DNA of 64,000 nt, taken from the NCBI RefSeq assembly GCF_003841505.1, contig NZ_REGA01000002.1, forward strand, positions 343,501-407,500, given 5' to 3'. The translations under genes were made by a program, and so were the position numbers. Positions 63,536 to 64,000 of this stretch are shown in pieces. The notes below the pieces were generated by a model that worked only from the letters and a program-made list of their open reading frames with translations, searched no databases and was not told the origin of the DNA. This DNA is from Natrarchaeobius chitinivorans. GTDB taxonomy: Archaea > Halobacteriota > Halobacteria > Halobacteriales > Natrialbaceae. Numbering within the stretch: position 1 is the stretch's first letter; every line of letters starts with the position of its first letter.

Positions 63536-64000
63536 ATGAGCCAACAAGCCACGGAGAACGTACACGGTCACTACGTCGACGGCGAGTGGACCGACGGGCG
63601 CGATGCGGACAGCTTCGAGAGCGAGAATCCGGCGACCGGCGAGACGCTGGCGACGTTCCGGCGCGGGACGGCCGACGACGTCGACCGGGCCCTCGAGGCG
63701 GCCGAGGAGGCGTTCGCGGAGTGGCGAGACCTGTCGTATCCGGATCGCGCGGAGTACCTCTGGGAGATCTATCACGAGTTGCGCGAGCGCCACGAGGAAC
63801 TGGGCGAGATCGTCTCGAAGGAGTGTGGCAAGGAGATCTCGGAGGGGAAAGCCGACGTCACCGAAGCCTGGCACATGGTGGAGTGGGCGGCGGGCAACGC
63901 CCGTCACCCTCACGGCGACGTGGTTCCGAGCGAGGTCGCGAGCAAGGACGCCTACATGCGGCGCAAGCCCCGCGGCGTCGTCGGCTGTATCACGCCGTGG
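63536..64000 (+). CDS. Aldehyde dehydrogenase family protein, N-terminal part only
   Basis: 155 codons from ATG 63536, running off the right window edge. The N-terminus is typical of NAD(P)-dependent aldehyde dehydrogenases: GHYVDGEWTDG, SFESENPATGETLATFRRGT, VDRALEAAEEAFAEWRDLSY and the cofactor-entry segment RRKPRGVVGCITPW. The catalytic Cys/Glu region is beyond the window. Substrate cannot be assigned; betaine aldehyde or a semialdehyde are possibilities among many. Confidence 0.9.
   Translation, partial: MSQQATENVHGHYVDGEWTDGRDADSFESENPATGETLATFRRGTADDVDRALEAAEEAFAEWRDLSYPDRAEYLWEIYHELRERHEELGEIVSKECGKEISEGKADVTEAWHMVEWAAGNARHPHGDVVPSEVASKDAYMRRKPRGVVGCITPW

Overview
The window looks like chromosome of a haloarchaeon, most likely Natrialbales (Natrinema, Haloterrigena or Natronorubrum type). 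Support: GC-rich third codon positions, very acidic proteins, TATA-type promoters close to start codons, HTH_10 (Bat-type) regulators, HalOD1, SPW, DUF420 and GRAM/PH-like proteins, a FolC-FolP fusion, Tat-type signal peptides and class I archaeal fructose-bisphosphate aldolase. No rRNA, tRNA, CRISPR array or intact insertion sequence was found.

Layout. 0-2.4 kb: a partial membrane-anchored acidic protein, a palindromic repeat, a short decayed piece of a leucyl-tRNA synthetase gene, a membrane protein and an AT-rich gene desert. 2.4-27.5 kb: a one-carbon / methylated-osmolyte block. It holds an aldehyde:ferredoxin-oxidoreductase homologue without the cluster cysteines, a dimethylglycine/sarcosine-dehydrogenase-like flavoprotein with its ETF (etfB, etfA), FolC-FolP, formate-tetrahydrofolate ligase, UspA, two BCCT carriers, a K+ channel, threonine/serine ammonia-lyase, a DmdA-like GcvT-fold demethylase, a MetF-like reductase and two HTH_10 regulators. 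Read together, these suggest import and stepwise demethylation of an onium compound (glycine betaine, dimethylglycine or DMSP) with methyl groups passed to tetrahydrofolate and out as formate plus ATP. This is inference from family and context.

27.5-41.4 kb: regulators, SPW protein, LeuRS, HalOD1 protein, back-to-back palindromic elements, DUF420 protein, a flavin split-barrel protein, an ABC-2 exporter, an F420-dependent LLM oxidoreductase, VapBC, an aldo/keto reductase, a DsbA-like lipoprotein and a CtaA-CtaB heme synthase fusion. 41.6-52 kb: small conserved proteins, a membrane metalloprotease, acyl-CoA dehydrogenase, squalene/phytoene synthase, 3-hydroxyacyl-CoA dehydrogenase, the gluconeogenic pair fba-fbp and a Tat-exported trypsin-like protein. 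52-64 kb: acyl-CoA carboxylase carboxyltransferase with an unusual N-terminal domain, two PH-domain membrane proteins with a MaoC hydratase, a CitE/methylmalyl-CoA-lyase-like protein, glutamate dehydrogenase, a second acyl-CoA dehydrogenase, a RIO-like kinase and the start of an aldehyde dehydrogenase.

The most striking non-coding signals are a family of about 80 bp palindromic repeats (five copies, three of them directly after stop codons) and a pair of MITE-like elements sharing TATAGTA-starting inverted ends.
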